The position numbers and the translations under genes were made by a program. Below the pieces are notes generated by a model. That model was not told where the DNA came from. It made no database searches and saw nothing but the letters and a program-made list of their open reading frames with translations. Below, piece by piece: positions 55,751-64,000 of a stretch of DNA of 64,000 nucleotides; positions within the stretch are counted from its first letter, which is position 1; each line of letters opens with the position of its first letter. The DNA is from Corynebacterium rouxii (GTDB lineage: Bacteria; Actinomycetota; Actinomycetes; Mycobacteriales; Mycobacteriaceae), in contig NZ_LR738855.1 of NCBI RefSeq assembly GCF_902702935.1, forward strand, positions 372,001-436,000, read 5' to 3'.

Positions 55751-56605
55751 GTGCTCACACCCATTGAATTCTTCCAAGATCTGGGCAACCCCGCGCTGGC
55801 CTTCTTGCCTAAAGCGTTGCTGGTCGCGGTGTTGTCATCCATCGTGTGCGGCGTAGTCGGTACACACGTTGTGCTTCGCGGCATGGCCTTTATCGGTGAC
55901 GCTGTATCCCACGCAGTGTTCCCGGGCCTTGCGGTGGCATTCGCATTGCAGATTTCGGTGCTTGCCGGTGGTGCGGTTGCTGGCGTGATCGTCGCTATCC
56001 TTATCGCGGCGTTTAGCCAGCGAAGAAGGCTGAAGGAAGACTCAATTATCGGTATCTTCTTTGCTGCGGCATTTGCCTTGGGGCTGATTATTATTTCGCG
56101 GGTCGAGGGGTATACGGCATCCTTGACTAGCTTCTTGTTTGGTTCCATCACCGGCGTTCCGGATTCAGATGTTGTGGTGGCGGCGATCGTCGGCAGCATT
56201 ATTGTGCTGGTGCTTATCGCTTTGACTCCACAGCTGGTCGCGGTGTCCTTGGACCGTGAAACCGCGCGCACCATGGGTATGCCGGTGCTGATTCTCGACC
56301 TTGTTCTCTACCTTGCCGTGACTGCCGCCGTGGTCATTTCAATTCGCACCATCGGTAACATCCTCGTGCTGGCACTGCTGATTACACCTGCGGCTACGGC
56401 ACGTATGCTCACAGACAAGTTGAATACCATGATGTGGCTGTCTGCGCTTGTGGGTGCGGTCGGTTCAGTCTTGGGAGTCTATTTTTCTTGGGCTTTGGAT
56501 TATCCGACCGGTGCCACTATCGTATTGGTTATCTTTTTCATTTTCCTTGGGGCGTGGCTATTCTCACCGCGTCAAGGGCTTTTCGCCAGAAAAGGGAAAT
56601 GTTAG
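55751..56605 (+). CDS. ABC transporter permease (zinc/manganese type)
   Basis: A 284-residue ABC-3 family permease with eight or nine helices. VGTHVVLRGMAFIGDAVSHAVFPGLAVAF is the conserved coupling region, and ALLITPAATARMLTDKL the second family signature. GTG start one base after the ATPase stop. Forms the membrane channel for the metal delivered by the lipoprotein. Confidence 0.93.
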   Translation: MLTPIEFFQDLGNPALAFLPKALLVAVLSSIVCGVVGTHVVLRGMAFIGDAVSHAVFPGLAVAFALQISVLAGGAVAGVIVAILIAAFSQRRRLKEDSIIGIFFAAAFALGLIIISRVEGYTASLTSFLFGSITGVPDSDVVVAAIVGSIIVLVLIALTPQLVAVSLDRETARTMGMPVLILDLVLYLAVTAAVVISIRTIGNILVLALLITPAATARMLTDKLNTMMWLSALVGAVGSVLGVYFSWALDYPTGATIVLVIFFIFLGAWLFSPRQGLFARKGKC

Positions 56606-56631
56606 CGGCAACAACAATGATGAAGGAAAAA

Positions 56632-57477
56632 ATGAAGAAATACGCTCGCCGACTAGGAGCTGCCGCTCTAGCCACAGTAGGAATCGCAGTACTAAGCCCC
56701 GCCGCTTACGCACAATCGTTGGTTTTGGAAACCGGCCATATCGATGCGTTTAACGTCACCGCTAATGGCTCTGACCTGAGCCTTTCGTTGAAAGAGGATG
56801 TGACAGGGCAACACGTGACCCATGATCCAGCGGATGTTTTGCTCGTCGTCAAAGAAGCAGCCAAAAACGCTGACGTGGCAAAAGTCGCCGAGATTGGCAA
56901 AGAGGGCTACCTGCTGCCCATGTCCCAAGACTCCAACCTCATTTGGCCAGGCTGGGACACCCAAGGCGTGCGGGAAGCAGGCTTTAGCGCCATCGACATC
57001 AACTTTAAAAAGGTTGCAGGCCCAGGTGATGTCTACATGTTTAAAACCGGATCCTTCGGAGGCACCGAAAGCCTGCTTGCCGACGGCAGCTACGAGGTAA
57101 CCAGCGGCTCATCGATCCACCAAGACCCACCATCGCACGTGCACACCAACTGGGTGTTTACTGAACCAGGAACCTACACGATGTGCGTGCAGGCAACCGG
57201 TAACGGCGCTTCTTCCAACGTCGGAAAGTACGTGTGGCAGGTAGGTGACGGCGGCCCAAGCGAGGTCGCTGAGTGTGAAGGCGCTGCAGCTCCTGCCTCC
57301 AAGGCAAAAAACACTCCGGCTACCTCTGCGAAGAAAGCAGCACCTGCAGCTAAGAAGCAGCTTCCCGATACCGGCCCAAACTTTATGACCCTTTCCTTCA
57401 TCGTTCTCGGCCTTGGCCTGATGGTATTCGGTGCCGGAATGGTCTGGTTGGTACGTGCGGCACAATTTGGGGAATAA
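56632..57477 (+). CDS. LPDTG cell-wall-anchored repeat protein
   Basis: Secreted protein of 281 residues. Signal peptide ends SPAAYAQS; one anchored-repeat domain with SHVHTNWVFTEPGTYTM; an Ala/Lys-rich linker; then the sortase motif LPDTG at 244-248 followed by a hydrophobic segment and a short tail with a single Arg. It should therefore be covalently attached to the wall. Start at 56632 (AAGGA upstream) gives a normal signal peptide; ATGs at 56599, 56617 and 56620 are alternatives. Last-but-one gene of the zinc-type operon. Confidence 0.85.
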   Translation: MKKYARRLGAAALATVGIAVLSPAAYAQSLVLETGHIDAFNVTANGSDLSLSLKEDVTGQHVTHDPADVLLVVKEAAKNADVAKVAEIGKEGYLLPMSQDSNLIWPGWDTQGVREAGFSAIDINFKKVAGPGDVYMFKTGSFGGTESLLADGSYEVTSGSSIHQDPPSHVHTNWVFTEPGTYTMCVQATGNGASSNVGKYVWQVGDGGPSEVAECEGAAAPASKAKNTPATSAKKAAPAAKKQLPDTGPNFMTLSFIVLGLGLMVFGAGMVWLVRAAQFGE

Positions 57478-57481
57478 GCAC

Positions 57482-58483
57482 GTGAAAAAACTTATCGCTT
57501 TTACCGCGGTGCTGGCGTTTGGGATTACTCCTCAAGTATGGGCTGATCCAGCCAAGCTTGACGACGTCACCGTGGTCACCACTTGGGCCGAGCACACAGG
57601 GGATCAGCATCCCCTCGCCGTCATCCGGGGCGGAGTGGTCACGCTCAGCGATAAAGACGGGATTGTCCAAGAAACGGACACCGAGCTCATCGAGCATGCC
57701 TCTGAAGAGTTTGTGATTGTTGTCCCCGACGCTGCCAAAACAAAAGATCAACATTGGCTGCTGCCAATGGCTGGGGAGCCTGAGGACTTGATGCGCGATA
57801 AAATGTCACGCATCGTATTTGAGACTTCAAAAGAAGATACTCACGTACGCCTTGGAAAAATGAGTGGTCCTGGCATTATGAAATTTGACAAGCCAGTAGA
57901 CATGGCTGTGCCTGGGGATTACGCCCAAGGGGTCGAATTTGAAAAGTCAGGCCTTTATACCGCAGAAATCATCTTGAACAATCGCTCTACGGTGTGGAAA
58001 TTCTACGTCGGTGATGCGCCTGCGCGCCCAAACTACGCGGGAATCAAACGCGGGCTTGCCGACGTCCAGCAGAGCCTGGGGGAGCTGACCAAGGAAATGG
58101 AAAAGGCGTCCACGTCTCCTAGTGTTGTTGAGACGGAAGAACCGGAAGTTGTAGAACCAGCTCCCGTCGTAGCACCTGCGATGTCACCGGACAAGCCGCA
58201 ATCGCAACCTAAACCACAGCACAAACCGAAAGAAAAGAAGGTTAAAGAGAAAAAACCCAAGGAAAAGACTAAAGAAGAAAAGAAGCCAGAACGTAAACCT
58301 GCGCCAAAGTCGGAGCGGGAGAGTACAACGCATGTAAAAAAGGCGGAAGAGCAGGATGTACGTACCGCCGCGGAGGCAATCCGCAAACGTGGTTGGTGGT
58401 CTGGTTTTCTTCTTGGACTAGGTGCCATGGCCATGCTTGGTGGCATCGTGTTCTTTAGCCAAGCCAAAAATATGAAGAAGTAG
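57482..58483 (+). CDS. Surface-anchored repeat protein with Lys-rich stalk
   Basis: Exported protein of 333 residues: signal peptide (ends PQVWADP), a divergent anchored-repeat domain (about 25-180; the HTH-x-NWxF motif is lost), a highly charged Lys/Pro/Glu stalk (about 215-295) and a C-terminal membrane helix (about 308-327) ending NMKK. No LPxTG motif is present, so it is membrane- rather than wall-anchored. GTG start five bases after the previous stop. Probably a structural partner of the other surface proteins. Confidence 0.78.
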   Translation: MKKLIAFTAVLAFGITPQVWADPAKLDDVTVVTTWAEHTGDQHPLAVIRGGVVTLSDKDGIVQETDTELIEHASEEFVIVVPDAAKTKDQHWLLPMAGEPEDLMRDKMSRIVFETSKEDTHVRLGKMSGPGIMKFDKPVDMAVPGDYAQGVEFEKSGLYTAEIILNNRSTVWKFYVGDAPARPNYAGIKRGLADVQQSLGELTKEMEKASTSPSVVETEEPEVVEPAPVVAPAMSPDKPQSQPKPQHKPKEKKVKEKKPKEKTKEEKKPERKPAPKSERESTTHVKKAEEQDVRTAAEAIRKRGWWSGFLLGLGAMAMLGGIVFFSQAKNMKK

Positions 58484-58502
58484 CAAGGTAAGATCTGAGT
58501 CT

Positions 58503-59441
58503 ATGCTTCCCACGACTCGAATCCTGTCCGTGCTACTTCTCGGCGTTGGTGTTGCTCTTGGAGTCGTGGGAATCCTTGGCCCGCGATGGGTCAACACTGA
58601 TGCACGGTTGCCTCTTGACCTATCGCAGACCACCTTCACGCTCAAAGATGATCACGCTCGTACGAGGCTGATTAATGGGGGCCGAGTACTCGATGCTGGT
58701 GTTGTCCGGCAGCTGCACATGGATATCTTGCCGCCCACCGATGCGGATACTGCAACAGTGCGCATCGGGGTGAGCGACTCGCGGGAGAGCAGACAAGAAG
58801 ACGTCGATCGGCTTATTCAAGCTTCCGTATGGACTTATCCCCTTAATCGTCTTAGTGGCGAAGCCCTGGTGCCTGCGACTGTGAGCTCCCAATTGGGAAG
58901 TCCTACCGAAAAAGTTTCGGTTGCGGGACCATGGTTGAAGTTTCCTAGCGATGCCCAGCAGACTACCTATGAGGTATTCGATCCCACTCTCAGAAGCGCG
59001 ATTCCTGCCGTCTTTTCTGAGGAAATCGATCGGGGTGGTCGAACAATTTATCGTTATAGTCAAGACATAAAACCGACCAATGTTGCCGAGAAATACGCAT
59101 CGGTTTTTAACACGACGCAAAAAGGTGAAAACACGCTCTACCTGTATCATTCCGGAAATCGCCAGTGGTATGTCGACCAAATTTCGGGGCTCGTGGTTGA
59201 CGTGGAAGAAAATATCGAGGATTATTTCGGTGATGCCGATGGCACGCGTCGTGAAGATGCGTTGATATTCCATGGGCGTATGAGCGAGGACGACAAAGCG
59301 GCGCTCTTTGAGCAGGCGTCCGCTGTGTCTGATGGTTCCGTGGCGCGAGTGCTCTACCGTGTAGCGCTCGTCGCTGGAGTATTGCTGAGCGCCGTAGGTC
59401 TGCTGGGTGCGTTCCGCCGACGCTCAGTTGCTTTACATTAG
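58503..59441 (+). CDS. DUF3068 (PorA-family-named) membrane protein
   Basis: A 312-residue protein with an N-terminal membrane helix (about 7-25), a large extracytoplasmic domain (about 30-280) and a C-terminal helix (about 283-303) with a basic tail. This is the actinobacterial DUF3068 layout. No metal or sorting motif is visible. It follows the surface-protein operon by 19 bases and precedes rpoB. Its function is unknown; despite the family name, it is not one of the small corynebacterial porins. Confidence 0.8.
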   Translation: MLPTTRILSVLLLGVGVALGVVGILGPRWVNTDARLPLDLSQTTFTLKDDHARTRLINGGRVLDAGVVRQLHMDILPPTDADTATVRIGVSDSRESRQEDVDRLIQASVWTYPLNRLSGEALVPATVSSQLGSPTEKVSVAGPWLKFPSDAQQTTYEVFDPTLRSAIPAVFSEEIDRGGRTIYRYSQDIKPTNVAEKYASVFNTTQKGENTLYLYHSGNRQWYVDQISGLVVDVEENIEDYFGDADGTRREDALIFHGRMSEDDKAALFEQASAVSDGSVARVLYRVALVAGVLLSAVGLLGAFRRRSVALH

Positions 59442-59637
59442 GGCGGTTATGGTATAGGCTAGGTCGTTGCGCTGGAGCCTAAATCCAGTTAGCATGTCGA
59501 CCTTGATCAGTCCGGTGTAAAAAACCAATTTGACAAGGTCATTCCGTGCTATCTGGGTATGAGAGCTCCTCTGCAGACCGAATGCTCAATTACCAGCGGA
59601 AATGGTGGTCAATATTGCGGGGCCACCGCCGCGTGAG
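59442..59637 (+). other. rpoB leader region
   Basis: A 196-base region without a gene. TATAGG (59451-59456) with TTGCTT about 18-20 bases upstream is one promoter candidate; TTGACA at 59530-59535 has no well-spaced -10. The distance from either to rpoB implies a leader RNA; no clear terminator or riboswitch was found. Confidence 0.4.
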
Positions 59638-62600
59638 GTGCTGGAAGGACCCATCTTGGCAGTCTCCCGCCAGACCAAGGCCAACATCCCTGGGGCCCCC
59701 GAACGCAAGTCGTTCGCAAAGATTACGGAACCAATCGAGGTTCCGGGGCTTCTCGATATTCAGCTCAACTCCTTTGCATGGTTGATTGGTACGCCTGAGT
59801 GGCGCGCCCGCCAGCAAGAAGAGCTGGGCGACTCAGTCCGCGTAACAAGCGGACTCGAAGACATCCTGGAGGAGCTATCTCCTATCCAGGATTATTCCGG
59901 AAACATGTCTCTGTCTCTTTCTGAGCCTCGCTTCGAGGACATGAAGAACACCATTGATGAGTGCAAAGACAAAGACATCAACTACTCCGCGCCACTGTAT
60001 GTGACCGCAGAGTTCATCAACAACGAAACCCAAGAGATCAAATCGCAGACCGTGTTCATCGGCGACTTCCCGATGATGACGGACAAGGGCACGTTCATCG
60101 TGAACGGCACCGAGCGTGTTGTTGTTTCTCAGCTGGTTCGTTCTCCTGGCGTGTACTTTGATCAGACGATCGATAAGTCCACCGAGCGTCCACTGCACTC
60201 CGTGAAGGTGATCCCTTCTCGTGGCGCATGGCTCGAGTTCGACGTGGATAAGCGCGACACCGTTGGTGTGCGTATCGACCGCAAGCGTCGTCAGCCAGTG
60301 ACCGTCTTGCTCAAGGCCCTTGGTTGGACCACCGAGCAGATCACTGAGCGCTTCGGCTTCTCCGAGATCATGATGTCCACACTCGAGTCCGACGGTGTAT
60401 CCAACACCGACGAGGCTTTGCTAGAAATCTACCGCAAGCAGCGTCCAGGCGAGCAGCCTACCCGCGACTTGGCGCAGTCCCTGCTGGACAACTCCTTCTT
60501 CCGCGCAAAGCGCTACGACCTAGCAAAGGTGGGCCGCTACAAGGTCAACCGCAAGCTGGGCTTGGGCGGCGACAACGAGGGCCTCATGACCCTCACCGAA
60601 GAAGACATCGCTACCACCTTGGAGTACTTGGTACGCCTGCACGTAGGTGAAACCACCATGACGTCGCCAACCGGTGAAGTCATCCCAGTGGAAACCGATG
60701 ACATCGACCACTTCGGTAACCGTCGTCTGCGCACCGTCGGTGAGCTGATCCAGAACCAGGTCCGTGTGGGTCTGTCCCGCATGGAGCGCGTTGTTCGCGA
60801 GCGCATGACTACTCAGGATGCTGAGTCGATCACGCCTACCTCGCTGATTAACGTTCGCCCTGTTTCTGCCGCCATCCGCGAGTTCTTCGGAACCTCGCAG
60901 CTGTCGCAGTTCATGGATCAGAACAACTCCCTGTCCGGTCTGACCCACAAGCGTCGTCTCTCCGCATTGGGCCCAGGTGGCCTGTCGCGTGAGCGCGCCG
61001 GCATTGAGGTCCGAGACGTTCACGCTTCTCACTACGGCCGTATGTGCCCAATTGAGACCCCTGAAGGTCCAAACATTGGTCTGATTGGTTCGCTTGCGTC
61101 CTACGCTCGCGTGAACGCTTTCGGCTTCATTGAGACGCCATACCGCAAGGTAGAAAACGGCGTTTTGACCGACCAGATCGACTACCTCACCGCAGACGAG
61201 GAAGACCGCTTCGTTGTTGCTCAGGCAAACGTCGAGCATGACGCTAACGGTAAGATCACCGCAGACAGCGTAACCGTGCGCGTGAAGAACGGCGACATCC
61301 AGGTCGTCGCACCGGAATCCGTTGACTACCTCGACGTTTCCCCACGTCAGATGGTCTCCGTGGCAACCGCCATGATTCCATTCCTCGAGCACGACGACGC
61401 TAACCGTGCCTTGATGGGTGCGAACATGCAGCGTCAAGCTGTGCCACTCGTCCGTTCCGAAGCGCCATTCGTTGGTACCGGTATGGAACGCGCTGCTGCC
61501 TACGATGCTGGTGACTTGATCATCAACAAGAAGGGTGGCGTGGTAGAAAACGTCTCCGCAGACATCATCACCGTGATGGCTGACGACGGAACCCGCGAAA
61601 CCTACATCCTGCGCAAGTTCGAGCGCACTAACCAGGGCACCTGCTACAACCAGACGCCACTGGTAAACATCGGCGATCGTGTCGAGGCCGGTCAGGTTCT
61701 CGCCGACGGCCCAGGTACGCACAACGGCGAAATGTCCCTTGGACGCAACCTCCTCGTGGCCTTCATGCCATGGGAAGGCCACAACTACGAGGACGCTATT
61801 ATCCTGAACCAGCGCGTGGTCGAAGAGGACATCCTCACCTCGATCCACATCGAGGAGCACGAGATCGACGCTCGTGACACCAAGCTGGGACCTGAGGAAA
61901 TCACCCGCGAAATCCCGAACGTCTCCGAGGACGTGCTCAAGGACCTCGACGAGCGCGGTATCGTCCGCATCGGTGCAGACGTCCGCGACGGCGACATCCT
62001 CGTCGGTAAGGTCACCCCGAAGGGCGAGACCGAGCTGACCCCTGAAGAGCGTTTGCTTCGCGCCATCTTCGGCGAGAAGGCACGCGAAGTTCGCGACACC
62101 TCCATGAAGGTGCCTCACGGTGAAACCGGTAAGGTCATCGGCGTTCGTCGCTTCTCGCGTGACGACGACGACGATCTCGCACCGGGTGTCAACGAGATGA
62201 TTCGTGTCTACGTTGCCCAAAAGCGCAAGATCCAGGACGGTGACAAGCTCGCTGGTCGCCACGGCAACAAGGGTGTCGTGGGCAAGATCCTGCCTCAGGA
62301 AGATATGCCATTCATGCCAGACGGCACCCCAGTGGACATCATCCTAAACACCCACGGTGTGCCCCGTCGTATGAACATCGGCCAGGTGCTCGAGGTTCAC
62401 TTGGGCTGGTTGGCTGCTGCCGGTTGGAAGATCGACACCGAAGACCCAGCAAACGCTGAACTGCTCAAGACCCTCCCAGAGGATCTGTACGACGTCCCAG
62501 CTGGTTCGCTGACCGCAACCCCAGTGTTCGACGGTGCTACCAACGAGGAAATCGCAGGTCTGTTGGGCAACTCCCGTCCAAACCGCGACGGCGATGTCAT

Positions 62601-63132
62601 GGTCGACGAAAACGGCAAGGCTACGCTGTTCGACGGTCGCTCCGGCGAACCATTCCCATACCCAGTGTCTGTCGGCTACATGTACATCCTGAAGCTGCAC
62701 CACTTGGTTGATGAGAAGATCCACGCACGTTCCACCGGTCCTTACTCCATGATTACCCAGCAGCCGCTGGGTGGTAAGGCACAGTTCGGTGGTCAGCGCT
62801 TCGGCGAGATGGAGGTGTGGGCAATGCAGGCATATGGTGCTGCCTACACCCTGCAGGAACTCCTGACCATCAAGTCTGACGACGTGGTTGGCCGCGTCAA
62901 GGTGTACGAGGCCATTGTGAAGGGCGAAAACATTCCGGATCCTGGTATCCCAGAGTCCTTCAAGGTGCTCCTGAAAGAGCTCCAGTCGCTGTGCTTGAAC
63001 GTGGAGGTTCTCTCCGCAGACGGCACCCCGATGGAGTTGTCTGGATCGGATGACGACGAGTTCGATCAGGCCGGTGTCTCCTTGGGCATCAACCTGTCGC
63101 GTGACGAGCGCTCCGACGCAGACATCGCCTAA
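59638..63132 (+). CDS. rpoB: RNA polymerase beta subunit
   Basis: Catalytic subunit of RNA polymerase, 1164 residues from GTG 59638 ([12 protein letters not shown], the usual corynebacterial N-terminus); a 12-residue longer start at 59602 is possible. Rifampicin cluster intact and wild type: [26 protein letters not shown], with Asp427, His437 and Ser442 equivalent to M. tuberculosis Asp435, His445 and Ser450. Other landmarks are [31 protein letters not shown] and the C-terminal [17 protein letters not shown]. rpoC begins 47 bases downstream. Confidence 0.98.
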   Translation: MLEGPILAVSRQTKANIPGAPERKSFAKITEPIEVPGLLDIQLNSFAWLIGTPEWRARQQEELGDSVRVTSGLEDILEELSPIQDYSGNMSLSLSEPRFEDMKNTIDECKDKDINYSAPLYVTAEFINNETQEIKSQTVFIGDFPMMTDKGTFIVNGTERVVVSQLVRSPGVYFDQTIDKSTERPLHSVKVIPSRGAWLEFDVDKRDTVGVRIDRKRRQPVTVLLKALGWTTEQITERFGFSEIMMSTLESDGVSNTDEALLEIYRKQRPGEQPTRDLAQSLLDNSFFRAKRYDLAKVGRYKVNRKLGLGGDNEGLMTLTEEDIATTLEYLVRLHVGETTMTSPTGEVIPVETDDIDHFGNRRLRTVGELIQNQVRVGLSRMERVVRERMTTQDAESITPTSLINVRPVSAAIREFFGTSQLSQFMDQNNSLSGLTHKRRLSALGPGGLSRERAGIEVRDVHASHYGRMCPIETPEGPNIGLIGSLASYARVNAFGFIETPYRKVENGVLTDQIDYLTADEEDRFVVAQANVEHDANGKITADSVTVRVKNGDIQVVAPESVDYLDVSPRQMVSVATAMIPFLEHDDANRALMGANMQRQAVPLVRSEAPFVGTGMERAAAYDAGDLIINKKGGVVENVSADIITVMADDGTRETYILRKFERTNQGTCYNQTPLVNIGDRVEAGQVLADGPGTHNGEMSLGRNLLVAFMPWEGHNYEDAIILNQRVVEEDILTSIHIEEHEIDARDTKLGPEEITREIPNVSEDVLKDLDERGIVRIGADVRDGDILVGKVTPKGETELTPEERLLRAIFGEKAREVRDTSMKVPHGETGKVIGVRRFSRDDDDDLAPGVNEMIRVYVAQKRKIQDGDKLAGRHGNKGVVGKILPQEDMPFMPDGTPVDIILNTHGVPRRMNIGQVLEVHLGWLAAAGWKIDTEDPANAELLKTLPEDLYDVPAGSLTATPVFDGATNEEIAGLLGNSRPNRDGDVMVDENGKATLFDGRSGEPFPYPVSVGYMYILKLHHLVDEKIHARSTGPYSMITQQPLGGKAQFGGQRFGEMEVWAMQAYGAAYTLQELLTIKSDDVVGRVKVYEAIVKGENIPDPGIPESFKVLLKELQSLCLNVEVLSADGTPMELSGSDDDEFDQAGVSLGINLSRDERSDADIA

Positions 63133-63179
63133 CGCCAGGCAAGAAACTACAGAATCAGCACTAAACGAAAGGGAGTTAC

Positions 63180-64000
63180 GTGATCGACGTCAACTTCTTC
63201 GACGAGCTTCGAATCGGCCTGGCCACTGCCGACGACATCCGCCGTTGGTCCAAGGGCGAGGTTAAGAAGCCGGAGACCATTAACTACCGCACCCTGAAGC
63301 CAGAAAAGGACGGCCTTTTCTGTGAGCGCATCTTCGGTCCAACCCGTGACTGGGAGTGTGCCTGCGGTAAGTACAAGCGTGTCCGTTACAAGGGCATCAT
63401 CTGTGAGCGCTGTGGCGTTGAGGTGACCAAGTCCAAGGTTCGCCGTGAGCGCATGGGCCACATCGAGCTGGCCGCACCAGTGACTCACATCTGGTACTTC
63501 AAGGGTGTGCCATCCCGCTTGGGCTACCTGTTGGACTTGGCTCCAAAGGACCTAGAGCGCATCATCTACTTTGCAGCTAACATCATCACCAGCGTTGATG
63601 ATGAAGCTCGCCACGCTGACCAGACCACTTTGGAAGCAGAAATGCTCCTGGAGAAGAAGGACGTCGAGGCGGACATGGAGTCCGAAATCGCCGAGCGTGC
63701 CGCCAAGCTGGAAGAAGACCTTGCAGAACTCGAGGCAGCTGGTGCTAAGGCTGACGCTCGCAACAAGGTCAAGAAGGCTGCTGAGAAGGAAATGCAGCAC
63801 ATCCGCGAGCGTGCGGAGCGTGAGATCGACCGCCTTGAGGAGATCTGGCAGACCTTCATCAAACTTGCTCCTAAGCAGATGATCATCGATGAGACCATCT
63901 ACGAAGAGCTTGTGGACCGCTACGAGGATTACTTCACCGGCGGCATGGGTGCAGAGGCTATCCAGACCCTGATCCGCAACTTCGATCTCGATTCCGAGGC
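63180..64000 (+). CDS. rpoC: RNA polymerase beta' subunit (3' end outside window)
   Basis: The first 273 codons. GTG 63180 follows GAAAGGGAG with a good spacing. The N-terminal zinc-binding domain has the four cysteines in [11 protein letters not shown] and [36 protein letters not shown] follows. A lineage-specific coiled-coil insert (about 150-225, rich in Glu, Ala and Lys), typical of actinobacterial RpoC, is visible. The frame is open to the window end. Confidence 0.97.
   Translation, partial: MIDVNFFDELRIGLATADDIRRWSKGEVKKPETINYRTLKPEKDGLFCERIFGPTRDWECACGKYKRVRYKGIICERCGVEVTKSKVRRERMGHIELAAPVTHIWYFKGVPSRLGYLLDLAPKDLERIIYFAANIITSVDDEARHADQTTLEAEMLLEKKDVEADMESEIAERAAKLEEDLAELEAAGAKADARNKVKKAAEKEMQHIRERAEREIDRLEEIWQTFIKLAPKQMIIDETIYEELVDRYEDYFTGGMGAEAIQTLIRNFDLDSE

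Noticed and set aside
60520..62262. Long open frame of 580 codons on the minus strand inside rpoB
   Set aside because: It is an antisense shadow of a highly expressed, codon-biased gene; the sequence is low-complexity Val/Asp/His-rich with no recognisable domain or ribosome site.

Overview
The window reads as chromosome of a Corynebacterium, most probably of the C. diphtheriae group. The evidence is the gene order (senX3-regX3-ppx-proC-small HTH-bS22; the hem cluster joined to cytochrome c biogenesis genes; men genes with mgtA; tRNA-Thr/Met/Trp-secE-nusG-rplKAJL-rpoBC), the actinobacterial protein variants and frequent GTG starts. Species assignment is an inference from protein resemblance; no search was run.

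Layout. 1-7753: SenX3/RegX3 phosphate-type two-component system, a polyphosphatase-family protein, proline synthesis, a tiny HTH protein and the 33-residue ribosomal protein bS22, a secreted thiol-disulfide oxidoreductase, a HAD phosphatase and a glutaredoxin-like protein. 7869-20816: heme synthesis (hemA, hemC, hemD, hemB, hemE, hemY, hemL), with a P-type-ATPase-like protein that has lost its catalytic aspartate between hemB and hemE. The last steps (ferrochelatase, HemQ) are not here. 20813-25278: histidine phosphatase plus system II cytochrome c biogenesis (thioredoxin lipoprotein, CcdA, ResB, CcsA). 25275-26950: an ArsR-type regulator with a DtxR-like box over its promoter, two small membrane proteins, menA.

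27092-38310 is the surprise. A DUF222/HNH-endonuclease gene with a LexA-type SOS box is interrupted by about 10.1 kb. The first and last parts of the insert are the 3' and 5' parts of one plasmid repA gene. Joining the outer ends restores the HNH frame and joining the inner ends restores a RepA of about 483 residues, so a whole circular plasmid appears to have integrated through its own repA gene, leaving only three shared bases (CCC). Its cargo is two secreted-protein genes (a trypsin-like protease and an LGFP-repeat/phospholipase A2-like protein) present as an inverted duplication of a divergent pair, in which each copy keeps a different gene intact. It also carries a lipoprotein gene, an IS5-family remnant, a serine recombinase with a broken 5' end, a relaxase N-terminal fragment and iteron-like repeats.

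38270-48017: menaquinone synthesis (menE, menB, menC, menD, menG, menJ), the lipoglycan mannosyltransferase gene mgtA, a lactate/malate-dehydrogenase-like gene and a polyprenyl diphosphate synthase. menB and menC start back to back from one palindromic -10 element, both apparently leaderless. 48069-64000: four tRNAs, secE, nusG, ribosomal stalk genes with an L10 leader, a zinc-type ABC transporter coupled to three anchored-repeat surface proteins, a DUF3068 protein, rpoB (wild-type residues at the main rifampicin positions) and the start of rpoC.
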